This document shows positions 37,629 to 50,074 of a stretch of 64,000 nucleotides of DNA, piece by piece. Below the pieces are notes generated by a model, which made no database searches, was not told the DNA's origin, and saw only the letters and a list, made by a program, of their open reading frames with translations. A program made the translations under genes and the position numbers. Where the stretch lies: assembly GCA_030386875.1 (NCBI GenBank), contig CM059572.1, positions 34,283,732-34,347,731 of the forward strand, in the 5' to 3' direction. Source of the DNA: Morinoia aosen. Lineage: Eukaryota > Arthropoda > Malacostraca > Amphipoda > Talitridae. Numbering within the stretch: position 1 is the stretch's first letter; each line of letters begins with the position of its first letter.

Positions 37629-38378
37629 CTTTCCACGCTTTCCTCTTTTTGGAAGGCCTTTCCGGTTAGGGAGGCTTGAACTACCGTCTTAAAGCTTATC
37701 TGCTAGAGTTAGTTTAATTCTTGAAACCTAATAGTAAGCCTGCTTTATACTGAGAAGCTTGAACGCCTAAATTGAATCGTAAATTGCACCTTGCAAATGC
37801 TAAAAGAAATGGAATTTAGAGTAAACTGAGTAAATATAATTAAGGTTCTGCTATGTTGAGACATAGAAGCAATTCTACTCAAATATACTATAGCAGTTAT
37901 CCTGGAACCCCTGTGCCCACCAACCTTTTAGTATTTGCAAGGATTCGTTTGGCCGATGCGAAGCCTTAATTTTCATTCTACTCGACTCGCATCTCCCTCC
38001 TGCTGGGTTTTAATAACTTGAGTCTCCAATTACAGCCGATGCAGTCGAAAAGGTACTGGGCTGTAAAAAATACATTAAAATCTAAATTTTGGAGTGAATA
38101 ACCACTGACCTTCCTTTGTGCATCGTGCGATCATTGCACACAGCCATCTACGAGGTCAATGTCAATAATTGACTTTACAGTTTTCTCCGACTCTCAAACC
38201 TCGAAAGTGATACTTTAAATGCCCATGGCAGGCTACCACGTCTATAGAATAATTTTACGAACACCTGATTAATAACACATGCTCATCGATTTGAATATCA
38301 ACGAGCGCATTGACGTCCATTTAAACTTTAGAGCACCAACTAATTTGAATTCAGCAGAAGGTTTGTACCATGGTTGAC

Positions 38379-38708
38379 CCCTCAAGGGGGATACAACTAT
38401 TGCATCTATGGGAATTCGCGCTCCCAGGAGAGGAATGTGTGAGGGCCCGAGCTGAGTTAGGTAGGCCTTCTTTTTGTTGAAATAAATTTTTTTTGCTATG
38501 TTAAGGACCACCTTTTTCGGCTTACTGCTGTTCTGTTTTTCAGCACCTAGTATTTTCTTTTTCAACTTTTATCTTGTTCCATAAACTTCTTTCCCAATGT
38601 ACTGTTTCTATGCCCTTTCTGCACAGATTCCGTATTCCCTAATACGCATACTCCTCCTTCCTCTCTTTGATACGCTTTTTTGTAGCGGTTAGGGAGGCTT
38701 CAGTTAGC
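38379..38708 (+). repeat. ~300-bp dispersed repeat, copy 2
   Basis: Begins CCTCAAGGGGGATACAACTA, continues through GAGGGCCCGAGCTGAG and ends GCGGTTAGGGAGGCTT. It is the most complete uninterrupted copy. A short piece of the same start recurs at 38820-38880. Confidence 0.75.
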
Positions 38709-39131
38709 CAATAATCAATATGTACCAAGATAGACAAGTAAGTACAGTAGAACTGATCTCCAGAGTTTTTGTTCGGGGCACTCTGCTCTGATAAACTGAC
38801 CCTTATGAGAAAACTTTTGCAGGTGTGGGAATACGCGCTCCCAGGAGGAATATGAGATCCTGAGTTAAAAGTAGTGTGGTTTTCTTCCTCGGGCTACTTT
38901 ACGCTCTGGGCAGATTAGGAATATCAAAGGACTTTGAATATCAGTGCCCGAAGCGAGTAGTTGAGGCAACAACGAACCCGACAGGGTGAGAGAATACAAC
39001 CGAGATAAATGCCTTCGATTATGATAATCGCCGACAGGGATGGCACACAAGGAGAAGATTTCCGTCGCGTAGTAACGCACCACGACACGTCTTGGAGGAC
39101 TGTCAGGTGACCTGTGGAGTTGCAGCACTCA

Positions 39132-39183
39132 TTTAAACAATTTAAACAATTTAAACAATTTAAACAATTTAAACAATTTATTT
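39132..39183. repeat. LINE 3' short-tandem tail
   Basis: Repeats of TTTAAACAA on the + strand, the longest of the three tails in the window. Tandem 3' tails of this kind are typical of CR1/L2-like LINEs rather than poly(A) LINEs. Confidence 0.9.
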
Positions 39184-39548
39184 ACCACAGGAGATACAGA
39201 GGTAAAATGTTTCTTAAGTCTAATACAATGGTCAGAGTTGAGTATAGCTACCTGTGGGCCCGAGTAAGTTCAGCGACTTCTAGGGCATCCTACCATTACA
39301 TTATTCTAGGGCGTACAATAATGTTTAACCTAATTCACTTAGCCTAGTTTCGCATTAGACTGATCAACAGGATAATGAACTCGATATTGATGTTCAATTT
39401 TACAATATGGGTCATATGGACAATATTTAACAGTATATTCGATAACGATTTAGGAGCAGACTGAAAATCGGCGATATTACTCATGGCAAATTGCATTATT
39501 AGGACCAGACATGTAGGAGGCAGGATTTGACTTGGTGATCTTACACGA

Positions 39549-42500
39549 CTAGTATTCTGATAAGAAGTGAGACTCAAGATTTCTTTTAAATACCTTGTAA
39601 GAATTACTTTCACGGATCTCCGCAGGTATTGAGTTCCAGGTTTTGGTTCCAACGAATAGTATACTATGTTGCGAGCGGGCCTTTGAATAATAAGGAAGCA
39701 TGAATTTACTTTTATTTCGTGTTAAATGGTCGTGATGACCATTTTGCGAAGTTAATAACTGTGGTAGGCTATTGTCGCCATCATTAGCTAATGTTTTGTA
39801 GATGAAATTGCAGATGGAGATTTTGTAGAGATCCGAGAGTTTAAGTATGTGTAAATTTTTGAATGAATCATTTGTGTGAGCATTATATTCTAGGTTCTTT
39901 ACCGCTCTGATTGCTCTTTTTTGCAGAATAAAAATTATATTGGTTTTATTTTTATCAGTTCCGTGCCATGCTTCTATTCCGTACTGCAAGTATGGTGAAA
40001 TGAGCGTTCGGTAGAGCATTCGTAAAGCTGTTTCAGGCAGGTAATTTTTAACTTTATTCAGGATTCCGATGGATTTCGATAATTTAGAACTAATATGAGC
40101 GATGTGCTCTTTAAAGGTCAGATGTTTATCTATTATGATGCCCAGAAACTTGCATGAGTTGGTTTCTTCGATTTCACCTTCGCCAATTTTTATGTGTGGG
40201 AGAGATATGCTTTTCTTGTATGAGAATGTAATATACTTTGTTTTTTCGATGTTGAGGCTTATTTTATTAGCTTTAAGCCATAATGAAACCTTATGGAGTT
40301 CATTATTTATGCTCTCCGCAATCATAGCGGGATTTTGGCTCGGAAGGACCGTAGAAAGCGTGCTGTCATCGGCAAAAAGTATGAATTTGAAAAATGTTGT
40401 TGATTTGATAATATCATTTATAAATATCAGAAATAGGAGAGGCCCTAGGACAGACCCTTGTGGAACTCCATGGCTAATTGTCTGTGGGTCCGATTTTGCG
40501 TCGTCAACGACAACGTATTGCTTCCGATTTGTTAGGTATGATTTGAACCAATCATGGGCAATTCCTCGAATGCCATAACAGTGTAGTTTCGAGAGTAATA
40601 TCTTATGGTCCACACAGTCGAATGCTTTTCGAAAGTCAAGAAAAACGGAGAAAACAAGCTTTCCTTCATCTATATTAGAGTAAAGGTACTGTAAATGATT
40701 TAATACAGCTTGTGTCGTTGATTTCTTAGAACGAAAACCGAATTGTCCGTCATAGAGAAAAGATTTTTGTTCAAAATACGAATACACTTTTTTATACACA
40801 ATTTTTTCAAATATTTTGCTCATAATTGGTAAAACAGAGATAGTTCTATAATTATTAACGCAGTTTTTATCACCATTTTTAAAAATAGGGGTGACTCTGG
40901 CAGTTTTGAGAGAGTTGGGGAAGATACCTTGAGAAAGCGAATGGTTGATAATATCAGATATGCACGGTGCTATTATATCAGCAATAGCCTTAAGAACTTA
41001 AGCTGAAAATGTATTTAATCCATTTGATTTATTTTTCAAGTTGTTTATGCATGTAATTACATCGGAGGGGTTAGTTGGCGGGAAAAAGAAAGAGTTGTGT
41101 TCACGGACATGGTCCATGTATTGCAAGTGGTCTGTAGGTTCACTAACGACACTATCGGCTATATTTTTTCCTATATTTATAAAAAAGTTGTTGAACACTG
41201 TTGCAATATCTTGTTTATCATGATATTTTACATTTTCGTGAACGATGGATTCAATTGTTTTTTTAGCGTTATTATTCGGTCTATAGCATGAATTAAGCAG
41301 GTGCCAAGTTTTTTTAATATCAGTTTTGTAGTCAGTGAATTTGCGCGTAAAGTAGTTTTGTTTCGATGTTCGTATTTGATTTGTCACATGTTTCCTGAAT
41401 CTGTTATACGTTAATCTAGAGATTCGTCCTTCGTATAGTAAGGCTAAGTATGCTTGACGTTTCTTTATATTGATCACGATATCTTCAGTAATCCAAGGTT
41501 TTTGTCTATTTTTCGGCGTAATTGTGCGAGTGATTATTGGACAACATTGGTTATATGCGGTCGTTATAGTTTCAGTTAGTTTTAGTATTGCTTGGTCAAT
41601 GTTAATCGCATTATTGTCTAGTTCATAGATGTCCAATGATGGCATTAATTCTTCTAGAACAGTTCGCATTGTCCCCAAGTTATATTCGTTTATACAACGA
41701 TATGGAAAAGTCTCAGCATGTGGGCTGTTGCAGGGACTATAGACATTCTTCTTGATGAGAAACACCGGAAAATGGTCAGATAAGTCAGAAATTATTATTC
41801 CTGTAAGAAAATCAGTCGGATCTAACATAAAAATATTATCGAGCAACGTGGCAGATTCGGATGTAATACGCGTAGGTTTCGTGATGATTGGAAGGAAGGA
41901 GTTAGACTGAAAAACATTTATGAAGTTTGAGATTTGTTCACAGCTTTCATATTGAAGAAGATCGTAGTTGAAATCCCCGCAAATTATTATGTCATTGTAT
42001 AGAGATTTGTTAAACTGAGATATTATGCTTTGAAGCTCGTTCAGGAAAGAATTGTTGCAAGCTGTTGGGGGCCTATATACAGTCCCAAGTACAATCCGTT
42101 TACCATTTTTCGTTAGTTCTATAAATAGAGTCTCAATATGTTCACGATTCATAGTCGCACTTATAATGTTTTTCGATGATATGTGTTTAGATATGTACGT
42201 ACTGATGCCACCACCACGTTTGTTGCTACGGAGTGAATGATGGCTATTATAGTTCTGAATTTGAATTAGGTCTTTAGTTGAGTCATCTAGCCAACTTTCG
42301 GTGAAACTGAGAACATCAAAATTGCTGTTTAGCTCAGTGATAGTACAAGATATTTCATCTATTTTCTGATAAATGGACCTACAGTTCCAACATAATACTG
42401 AGAGATCGTTACAGGTTTTTCTCATCGATTCATTGAATTCTTTAATATTTAGGTATTTACAATTCCCAGTTTCATTTAGGTTTGGATGCAGTCTATTCAA

Positions 42501-42551
42501 ATGATTGAGATCTGGATCAATATCATCGAAAATATCAACATGGTCAGTCAT
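39549..42551 (-). pseudogene. LINE ORF2 (endonuclease plus reverse transcriptase), one nonsense codon
   Basis: ATG at 42551 and natural stop at 39549 give 1000 codons in a single frame, interrupted only by TAA at 40998-41000 (codon 518, where the related fragment has Lys). The N-terminal apurinic/apyrimidinic endonuclease shows WNCRS (~55), FTESWLDD (~83-90), GTVYRPP (~156), CGDFNYD (~191-197), LLDNIF (~236) and SDH (~258-260). The reverse transcriptase shows FRKAFDCVDH, GVPQGSVLGPLLF and the catalytic FADD at ~726-729. The C-terminal region holds WNSIPAEIRESNSYKVF. The enzyme nicks target DNA and primes reverse transcription of its own RNA. All catalytic motifs survive, so this copy died recently or is carried as a single-mutation allele. 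Confidence 0.93.
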
Positions 42552-43153
42552 AAAGATTAAGAAACAGTAAGTAAAATGTGACGTAAAAAATAAAGAAGAT
42601 GATACAGACTACAAGGTCAAGTTAAAAGTAAAGACATTCCTACTTATAGTAAAATTTAAGAAATAGAGAGAAACTAAAACACACAGAGATTATTAGTCTA
42701 AAATTATTTAAAATCTAGAATGATTTCATAAGGAGATGGCTAACTCAGTCCATGAGTGGGAGCATTAGAGATCATAAATTGCGAATAGTGTAGTTACAAG
42801 GCTGTCATACCAGTGGTATCTGCATATAACACATACGATATAGCAAAGAACGAAGTGGATTAGAATCGAAGTGACAGCGAAGTTATTTAATTAATATAAA
42901 GATCTTGAGTATCTAGATTATTTTCAGATTTTGAGACAGGTGGTAACATAATATTTAAATCAGAGTAGAAAATCCGGCATGAGCCTTCTATGAATAATGA
43001 GAAAAAGTAGATAAAAAAACAATTTAGTGAGCAGTAAAACAAAGTTGCAAATTCTGCGTGGTGGTTTTGAAGCGCCAAAGGCGATTCTATCAGAAAACAA
43101 AAGAAATCATGTGGACAGAGATCAAAATGCTATTAAATTCAGTACATAAGTCT

Positions 43154-43378
43154 CTAATTACGAATAATTTCTTCTGAGGACTTGCCGACATGTTGTTGTA
43201 AGTACTGGTCAAGTGATTCAGGTGTGTTGATGGTGTGAGGTCTAGGAGTTTCTTGTCCAGGTATCCGAGGAGAGTAGACGTTGATATTACCATCCATAGT
43301 TCTTGCGAGACCTATTTTGTCGGGAAATTTTCGTTTGGCCAATCTCAGAGTGTACATAATATTATTATTATAGTATAG
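43154..43378 (-). pseudogene. LINE ORF1 C-terminal fragment
   Basis: The frame YTLRLAKRKFPDKIGLARTM...INVYSPRIPG...SSEEIIRN, stop at 43154, resembles the C-terminus of LINE ORF1 nucleic-acid-binding proteins. It is placed upstream of ORF2 in the same strand and element. Its 5' part is missing at the junction. The call rests on position plus composition. Confidence 0.55.
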
Positions 43379-44545
43379 AAACCTTATGGAGTTCATTATT
43401 TATACTCTCCGCAATCGTAGTGGGATTTTCGTTCGGAAGGACCGCAGAAAGCGTAATGTCATCGGCAAAAAGTATGAATTTAAAAAATGATGTAGATTTA
43501 ATAATATCATTGATAAAAATCAGAAAAAGGAGAGGCCCAAGAACAGATCCTTGTGGAACTCCATGGCTAATTTTCTGTGGGTCCGATTTTGCGTTGTCAA
43601 TGACAACGTATTGCTTCCGATTTGTTAGGTATGATCTGAACCAATCATGGGCAACCCCACGAATGCCATAACAATGAAGTTTCGAGAGTGATATGTTATT
43701 GTCCACACAATCGAATGCTTTTCGAAAGTCAAGAAATACAGAGAAGACAGTCTTTCCGTTATCTATATTAGAATAAAGGAATTGTAAATGATTTAATATT
43801 GCCTGTGTTGTTGATTCTTTACAGCGAAAGCCGTATTGTTTATCATAGAGAAATGATTTTTGTTCAAAATAAGAGTACACTTTTTTATACACAATATTCT
43901 CGAATACCTTGCTAATAATTGGTAACATGGAGATAGGTCGATAATTGTTTACACAGGTTTTTTCACCATTTTTAAAGATAGGGGTTACTCTAGCATCTTT
44001 GAGTGAGCTCGGGAAAGTGCCTAGTAAGAGAGACTGGTTAATAATATTGGATATCAGCGGGGCCACAATATCAGCAATTATTTTAAGTATTTTAGTTGGA
44101 AACGTTTGTAACCCACTCGATTTATTTTTCATGTTGTTTATGCACGCAATTACATCGGAGGAGTTTGTAGGCGTAAAGAAAAAGGAGTTGTGTTCTCGAA
44201 TATGATCCATAAATTCCAGGTGATCAGTAGGTTCACTTGGAATACCATTGGCTATAGTTTTCCCTACGTTTACAAAGAAGTTGTTGAAGAGATTAGCAAT
44301 TTCATTCTTCTCATGGTATTTTACATTATCTTGAGTGATATATCCAATTTTCTTTTTATCGGCGTTATTCGGTTTATAACAAGAGTTAAGGAGGCGCCAA
44401 GTCTTTTTAACGTCAGCTTTGAATTGAGTAAACTTGAGGGTAAAGTAGCTCTTTTTTGATGTTCTTATCTGGTTTGTCACATAGTTTCTGAATCGGTTAT
44501 ATGTTTCTCTAGATATTCGCCCTTCGCAAAGGTAGAGGTAGAGTG
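43379..44545 (-). mobile_element. Internal LINE fragment (ORF2 middle), copy 4
   Basis: Aligns to ORF2 of copy 3 from the CEGRISR...YNRFR region to ELHKVS, including FRKAFDCVDN, GVPQGSVLGPLLF and FADD. The frame is open throughout (370 codons from 44480). Both ends are internal: it has no 3' UTR or tail and no 5' part. On the minus strand its truncated 3' side abuts the truncated 5' side of copy 3. It is a related but distinct subfamily member with many substitutions. Confidence 0.9.
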
Positions 44546-44798
44546 ACTATTGTGTGTGAAGCGACGGTAGAGGCAGTAGACTATTGCTGGCGGAGCGTCT
44601 TCGGTGAGTTTTGTGAAGATCGAAGCTGCTGTGAGAAGACTGGCTGAGCTTCTTCTGTACCTCCTTAAATAGGGCCTGGTGAGTGTAGTAACGGGCTGGG
44701 TCCGCGTACCTGTTAGTTGATGGTTGGGTGCGCTTTGGTCAATCCAAAAAGCCGCCTAGAAGCTCGCCGTTGCGTGGGGTGGCCGCTGGCTGCTTGAA
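44546..44798. other. GC-richer sequence, unassigned
   Basis: Contains GGTAGAGGTAGAGTGAC-like repeats next to the LINE edge. No ORF or known element. Confidence 0.3.
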
Positions 44799-45598
44799 GG
44801 ACAGCGTCCCCCATAAGGTACTTTTTTTTTTATTATTGAACCTAGAGCAATGAAATTTGGTATACTGATAGAAATGCAATTTGAAATCGTTTATCTTCCA
44901 TAAAAAATGCAATTTTCCCCATAGAAAACGAGATTTTTTTTCAAAATGCTTCTTGTCCGACAGTTTTAAGCTACAGTAATGATTTTGGTATCATTGGATG
45001 CGGAAAGACAAGGGCTTTTATATGAGCAGAGGGCTTTTGCCCAAATTTCCACTTTTAAATAAAAAAATAAGAAAATACGAGAGCAAACTCTGTTTCGAAA
45101 AAATGCGGGTTTATGACGTCATAACTTATCAACAAAAAGTAAATGTAAAAAATTCTTCTGCGCTTATAAAAGCCCTTGTTTTTTCGCATCCAATGATACC
45201 AAAATCATTACTGTAGCTCAGAAACTGTCGGAGAAGAAGCATTTTGAAACCCCGAAGTCCGAGGTGTTCAGTATAGGCAACACAGACATGTAAACAATTT
45301 TAATTACAATTTTTAAAAATTTTTGGTTCAGGTTAGACTCCTGAAATCATCATAGAGTAATACAGAGACATAGGAGATGACATAGCAACGTCGCGTCGTG
45401 AAGAAAGAGCCAAGGGGGAGGCATGACATGATAAAATACCACTTCTCCCTTCCCATTCTAAGCGCGGGCGAACGAGTGAACGAACGCGTTTCATTTTTTT
45501 ACAGGATGCACCTGACCTCTTACACTTCCTATTGCAGCAATAATCCCCATTTCTCCAGTGGTCTCAAAATCCTGTAATCCTATGGGGGACGCTGTCCT
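44799..45598. mobile_element. Inverted-repeat element, family X copy 1 (4-bp TSD)
   Basis: The left end GGACAGCGTCCCCCATA is the exact reverse complement of the right end TATGGGGGACGCTGTCC. TGAA flanks both sides. The interior is AT-rich and includes AGCTACAGTAATGATTTTGG twice in inverted orientation, plus GAAGAAAGAGCCAAGGGGGA. It is homologous, in reverse orientation, to 56066-56910. No transposase. Confidence 0.82.
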
Positions 45599-45639
45599 GA
45601 AGCTTGTGTGGTGGTGTACTAGAGAACTGCTTGTTGAGA

Positions 45640-45895
45640 CAACCAGTCGACTAGTTGTTTAGGTTGTTTTGTTTAGTTACGGAACATCCTTTTCAGTTCG
45701 CTGCTTTCATGGTTTTTAGCGCCCACTATTTCCTCCAATTTTTATTATATTAAATTAACCTCTTTTCTAATTCACTGTTCCAATGCCATTTGTGCATAGG
45801 TTCTGAGTACCCCAAGTCCGTACTAAATGGTGCCTTCCTCTTTCCTTTCTATGGAACTCCTTTATTGTTGTCAGGGAGGCTTAAATTGACATATA
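45640..45895 (+). repeat. ~300-bp dispersed repeat, copy 3
   Basis: A more diverged copy: TTCGCTGCTTTCATGGTTTTTAGCGCC, TACTAAATGGTGCCTTCCTC and CAGGGAGGCTT mark it. The 5' part is weak. Confidence 0.65.
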
Positions 45896-46257
45896 TGTAT
45901 AACCGTCTTTCTTTCTTCTCTTGAGATCGTTTTTGTTGTGGCTAGAGATGTAACGATATATTAGTAAATATATATATAATCCGTACTTAAACATGACAAA
46001 AGCGCGCGAAAATAGCGACGCGGCTAAAGTCTCGACAGCCGGGAAGCTTGGGGTTACGCTCTTGGTGTGTCAGTGAGGGTGAGTGGTGGGGGAAGCGTCT
46101 CAAAAGTGGGGGTTATGTGGGGGTTGAATGACCGTGGAGATCTAGTACGTGCTGCATCAAACGTAAGAGGCCGATTACAACATTGAAATATAGTATAGAG
46201 GAAAAAGGGTGAAATTCATCTACAAAGTGCTAGAAAACAAGGGGTATTTAAGGAGGC

Positions 46258-47420
46258 CGTCTGGGTAGAAATCAGGATATGTGTTGATTTTCTGTTTTTA
46301 TATGCATCTTATAGAGGATTTTCTTGAGCTTCCATTGGTACTTTCCGTTTACGTCTACTCCGAATCGTGCGCCCACCAAAGGGGGGAAAGCGATGGGGGT
46401 GGAGTGACCTTGAACCCTCCCTCCCTCATTATTTGGGGTCAATTGAGCGTGTTTCTCTGCGGGAATGGCATTATAGTTCGTTAATGGGCTACTCAAAGTG
46501 CTTCCATTATTCAAACGAAACATTCTAAAGCTGAATAAAATTTTTTTTTTATAATTTTTGACAATTTCAGAATTTAGCTGTTCTGCCGTATCTATGATAC
46601 CGCAGCTTTCATTCATAGCTCGATGACAGCTGCAGTATCATAGCTACAGCAATGGCGAGCACACCAATCCAAAGGGCTTGAAAAGAGCTATAAAATAAAT
46701 GAGTTGATTTTACAAAAAAACGTATTTTGGTCGAAAAAAATGAAAAATTAAAAAAATTGGTTGTCCTCAAGAACTACACCTATTCTCTTTTGTTGTATAT
46801 TTTTTCCCAGAGTTACAGAGCTACAGCAATGTAAATTATATCAATCGAAAGGGCTTGAAAAGAGCTACAAACGCTCAAGAGTTCATCATAGAAAACTCTG
46901 TAGTTCAAAAGATAAAAAAAAAACAATTTTTTTTGTGAAAAAACACGTTTTTCTGGAGACTTGATATCGGTTTCTCAAATGTATCTCCTTCCAAAATTTT
47001 AGAGTTACGAAAATGGTTTATATACCATTCGATAAGGCTTAGCAAGGTGTATCCATAAGCAATAGCATTTTTTGATACATTTCTTATTTTGAAAATTACA
47101 CCACATGAAGAAAAAAAATGAGAAAAAGGTCATTTTTTTTAATTCCCAAATCCACAAAAAGAAGTTATCGAAATTCCCTATTGCTTAAGGTTATATAGAC
47201 ATATAAGCAATCTAAAAACGAAGTACTGGTTCTGTAACTTCAAAATTGTAGAAGGAGATAGATTTTACAATACCCCCTATTTTATCATATATTTCGAAAA
47301 AAAAGTGCAGCTACAAAAATTTCGTCGAAATAACAAATGATCTAAGCATCATTTCACACCTACTGTGAAAATTATTGAGAAATCCATCCACAAATAACGG
47401 ACTTTTTTTCTACCCAGACG
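46258..47420. mobile_element. Non-autonomous element with CGTCTGGGTAGA termini
   Basis: CGTCTGGGTAGA at the left and TCTACCCAGACG at the right bound 1163 bases. Inside, blocks such as AGAGCTACAGCAATG and AAAGGGCTTGAAAAGAGCTA recur several times, in both relative orders, suggesting internal duplication. Target duplication not determined. No ORF above background. Confidence 0.7.
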
Positions 47421-49228
47421 CTGACGAACGTCAGAAAATAGGTTTAGACATGTGCGTGGAATAATGCTAGGCTCAAGAGAGGGTTGCGCCTGCAAGAGGT
47501 ACACTTAGCCTAAGGAGCGCGACGCGCACAAGCGAACCAATCACAGACGTAAAATTTCCCGGGACAGGAATTGCGCAGCATTTGACAGGGACGTATTTAA
47601 ACACAGCGTAACAAAGGGGTGGCCCACTTCTCCGTTATCCAAAAACAGTGTCGGACATCACTGCGGGGGCAAGATGTAGGCCCAGAAATCATCGAAAGGG
47701 GAGGTACGTAAGCGTGTTTACGTGTGAGAAATTGATTCAGGGAATAAACAAGTTTGGATATTTTTCTTTTGTATTTCAAACAACGGAGAGATCCAGGATA
47801 TTTTCCAGTTCGTTGGATTTGACATTTTTACCAGTGCGGGAAAATATGTAAGTCTTTTGTCCGTATTTTGAATATCTTGTGCGGCAAAAGCCGGCTGGAT
47901 TTCAGATACGCTATTTTGTAGAGTCAAGGGTGTCGGTAAAGGTAAAAGAGGTCATCCCAGGGACTTTCGGGCCCAAGGGGCCATTTTTGTTTCTTTGTTG
48001 AAAAAGTATCCTTAGGTGGTGGGCTATTGTGCCCTAAAATTTTATGGGGCTACGGGCATTAGATCCCCCAAGAAGGAGGATGGAATTTTTGACCCCAGTT
48101 AAAAAGAAGACAAAACGTAAAAAGAGAATTCTGGAAATGTCAGTTTGTTTGCAATGTTACGAGGATTTCAAAACTGTTTTTGAATTTATTCTAGCATAAG
48201 AACTCAATGACTTCTATTATTTTGAAATATTCATAAGAGAGAGCTAAATAACTAATACTTCAATCATTTTAAAAACTAAGGCCTAAATCTAAGTAATGGA
48301 TAGACGAAAATGTATTTCTTTTTCAAAATTACATACAATGGTCGATTTCTGAAGAATCAGACAAATAAAAAATTCATCATTCCTCAAGAAATAATTTATT
48401 CATTTTTATTTCATTTTTAATTTTTACCAGTAATTTACAATTCAATGTAAATGTTAAATTATGCATAGAGATTATATAAAAAACATGAAAACTGCATTCA
48501 ATTAATTATATTAGACTTCAACAAAAAAATTTGTTTTTGGCTAATACCTTAAAACCCCTAATTTTCAACATTCAAAAGAATATAAGTCGGTGAGTTTTCA
48601 TGCTAGGAAAAAACCGATTGTTTTAGAATCCTTGGAACATTTCTAACAAAGTTACGGTTCCTTGTTTCCCAATTGTACATATTTTTTTCATCATAGCTCA
48701 AAACCCAAAATTTGTGTATATTTTAGTTAGTGATCAAGTATCAAATATAAAAAAAACGAAAAGTTTCAAATGGAAAATTTGAAACCGTAATTTTGTTCGC
48801 AATGCATTAAGGATTTTAAAACTGTCTTTGGTTTTGTTCTAGCATAAAAGCTAAATGACTTCTATATTTTTGAAATATCCTTAAAAATGTAACAAGAAAC
48901 TAATATTTCGTATTTTTCAAAAAAATGTGTGAGAAAATTTAGAACGCCCTATGAAGACCTCTCGGTATCAACATGTCTCACTTCGAACATGGTCTTCGTA
49001 ACAAAAGTAGGCCGGCAGTAAGAGAGATCACGTCAGCAAGCGCCGTTGCGCACCTCTGTTATTATGTTCCTATTTCTTTCTTTCTTTCTTTCACTGTTCT
49101 GTTCAAACGGTGCCGTTATTATTTCATTTTGATTAGTTATATAATGTATGTTCGTGCTCCTGACCAGGCCAGTGATTGGTTCTAGTAAAGCCCGTTAGTG
49201 GACTTTCAAGGTTTTGTCTTGATGGCGT
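47421..49228. other. No gene recognised
   Basis: Includes two related AT-rich segments (48160-48300 and 48790-48900: GCATAAnAnCTnAATGACTTC, TTGAAATAT) and a TTTC microsatellite at 49075-49092. Confidence 0.4.
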
Positions 49229-49766
49229 ATTAACCTTAAACCTTGAAGTGCACGAGGGACAATTAACCTTAAACCTTGAAGTGCACGAGGGACAATTAAC
49301 CTTATACCTTGAAGTGCCCGAGGGCCAATCAACCTTATACCTTGAAGTGCCCGAGGGCCAATCAACCTTATACCTTGAAGTGCCCGAGGGCCAATCAACC
49401 TCTAACCCTAAAGTGCCCGAGGGCCAATCAACCTCTAACCCTAAAGTGCCCGAGGGCCAATCAACCTCTAACCCTAAAGTGCCCGAGGGCCAATCAACCT
49501 CTAACCCTAAAGTGCCCGAGGGCCAATCAACCTCTAACCCTAAAGTGCCCGAGGGCCAATCAACCTCTAACCCTAAAGTGCCCGAGGGCCAATCAACCTC
49601 TAACCCTAAAGTGCCCGAGGACCAATCAACCTCTAACCCTAAAGTGCCCGAGGACCAATCAACCTCTAACCCTAAAGTGCCCGAGGACCAATCAACCTCT
49701 AACCCTAAAGTGCCCGAGGACCAATCAACCTCTAACCCTAAAGTGCCCAAGGGCCAATTAACCTTA
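49229..49766. repeat. 33-bp minisatellite, ~16 copies, ordered variant blocks
   Basis: Unit TGCCCGAGGGCCAATCAACC plus TCTAACCCTAAAG. The array is zoned: two copies with CACGAGGGACAATTAAC, three with TTATACCTTGAAG, seven with CTCTAACCCTAAAG and GAGGGCC, then four with GAGGACC, then a closing variant. The 33-base period keeps both strands open for about 200 codons. Confidence 0.96.
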
Positions 49767-50074
49767 GAACGCGCCTTAAGGTCAAACTGCTTCAGTAGAT
49801 TAGGGTAATTCGTAACCTTTAATTGCATGTCTCCGGTGGACTGGCACCTCATACTGATTTCCTCTTAAGATCTCTAAAAGCCGTAGGGTTCGACTTCGAC
49901 ATAAAAAAAGTGACCAAATTTTCCACATCAACGAAATGATACTTGATGAATAGTGATCTCGCCGCTGATTTCTACGAACTAAATTTCTTTACTCTTCTTT
50001 AGGAATCGACCTTCAATTTAATCTTCTGCTGCCTCTGCTGCATCAGCGTATGTTAGTTTTTAAATGTCTTCACC

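Larger units (their letters stand above)
39132..43378 (-). mobile_element. Nearly full-length CR1/Jockey-group LINE, copy 3
   Basis: Minus strand. From its 5' edge it holds the end of an ORF1-like frame (stop at 43154), about 600 bases of untranslated sequence, ORF2 (42551 to 39549), a ~360-base 3' UTR, and a tail of five to six 9-base units. ORF1 is truncated at 43378, where the sequence switches abruptly to an internal piece of another LINE. Confidence 0.9.

Noticed and set aside
40102-40578. 158-codon + strand frame
   Set aside because: Antisense shadow of the LINE ORF2 reverse transcriptase.
49229-49766. Interstitial telomere repeat
   Set aside because: TAACCCTAA occurs once per 33-bp unit but is not a tandem TTAGG or TTAGGG array.
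49133-49852. 239-codon repeat protein on the minus strand (and 210 codons on +)
   Set aside because: Both frames arise from the 33-bp period. No start context, domain or flanking coding sequence.
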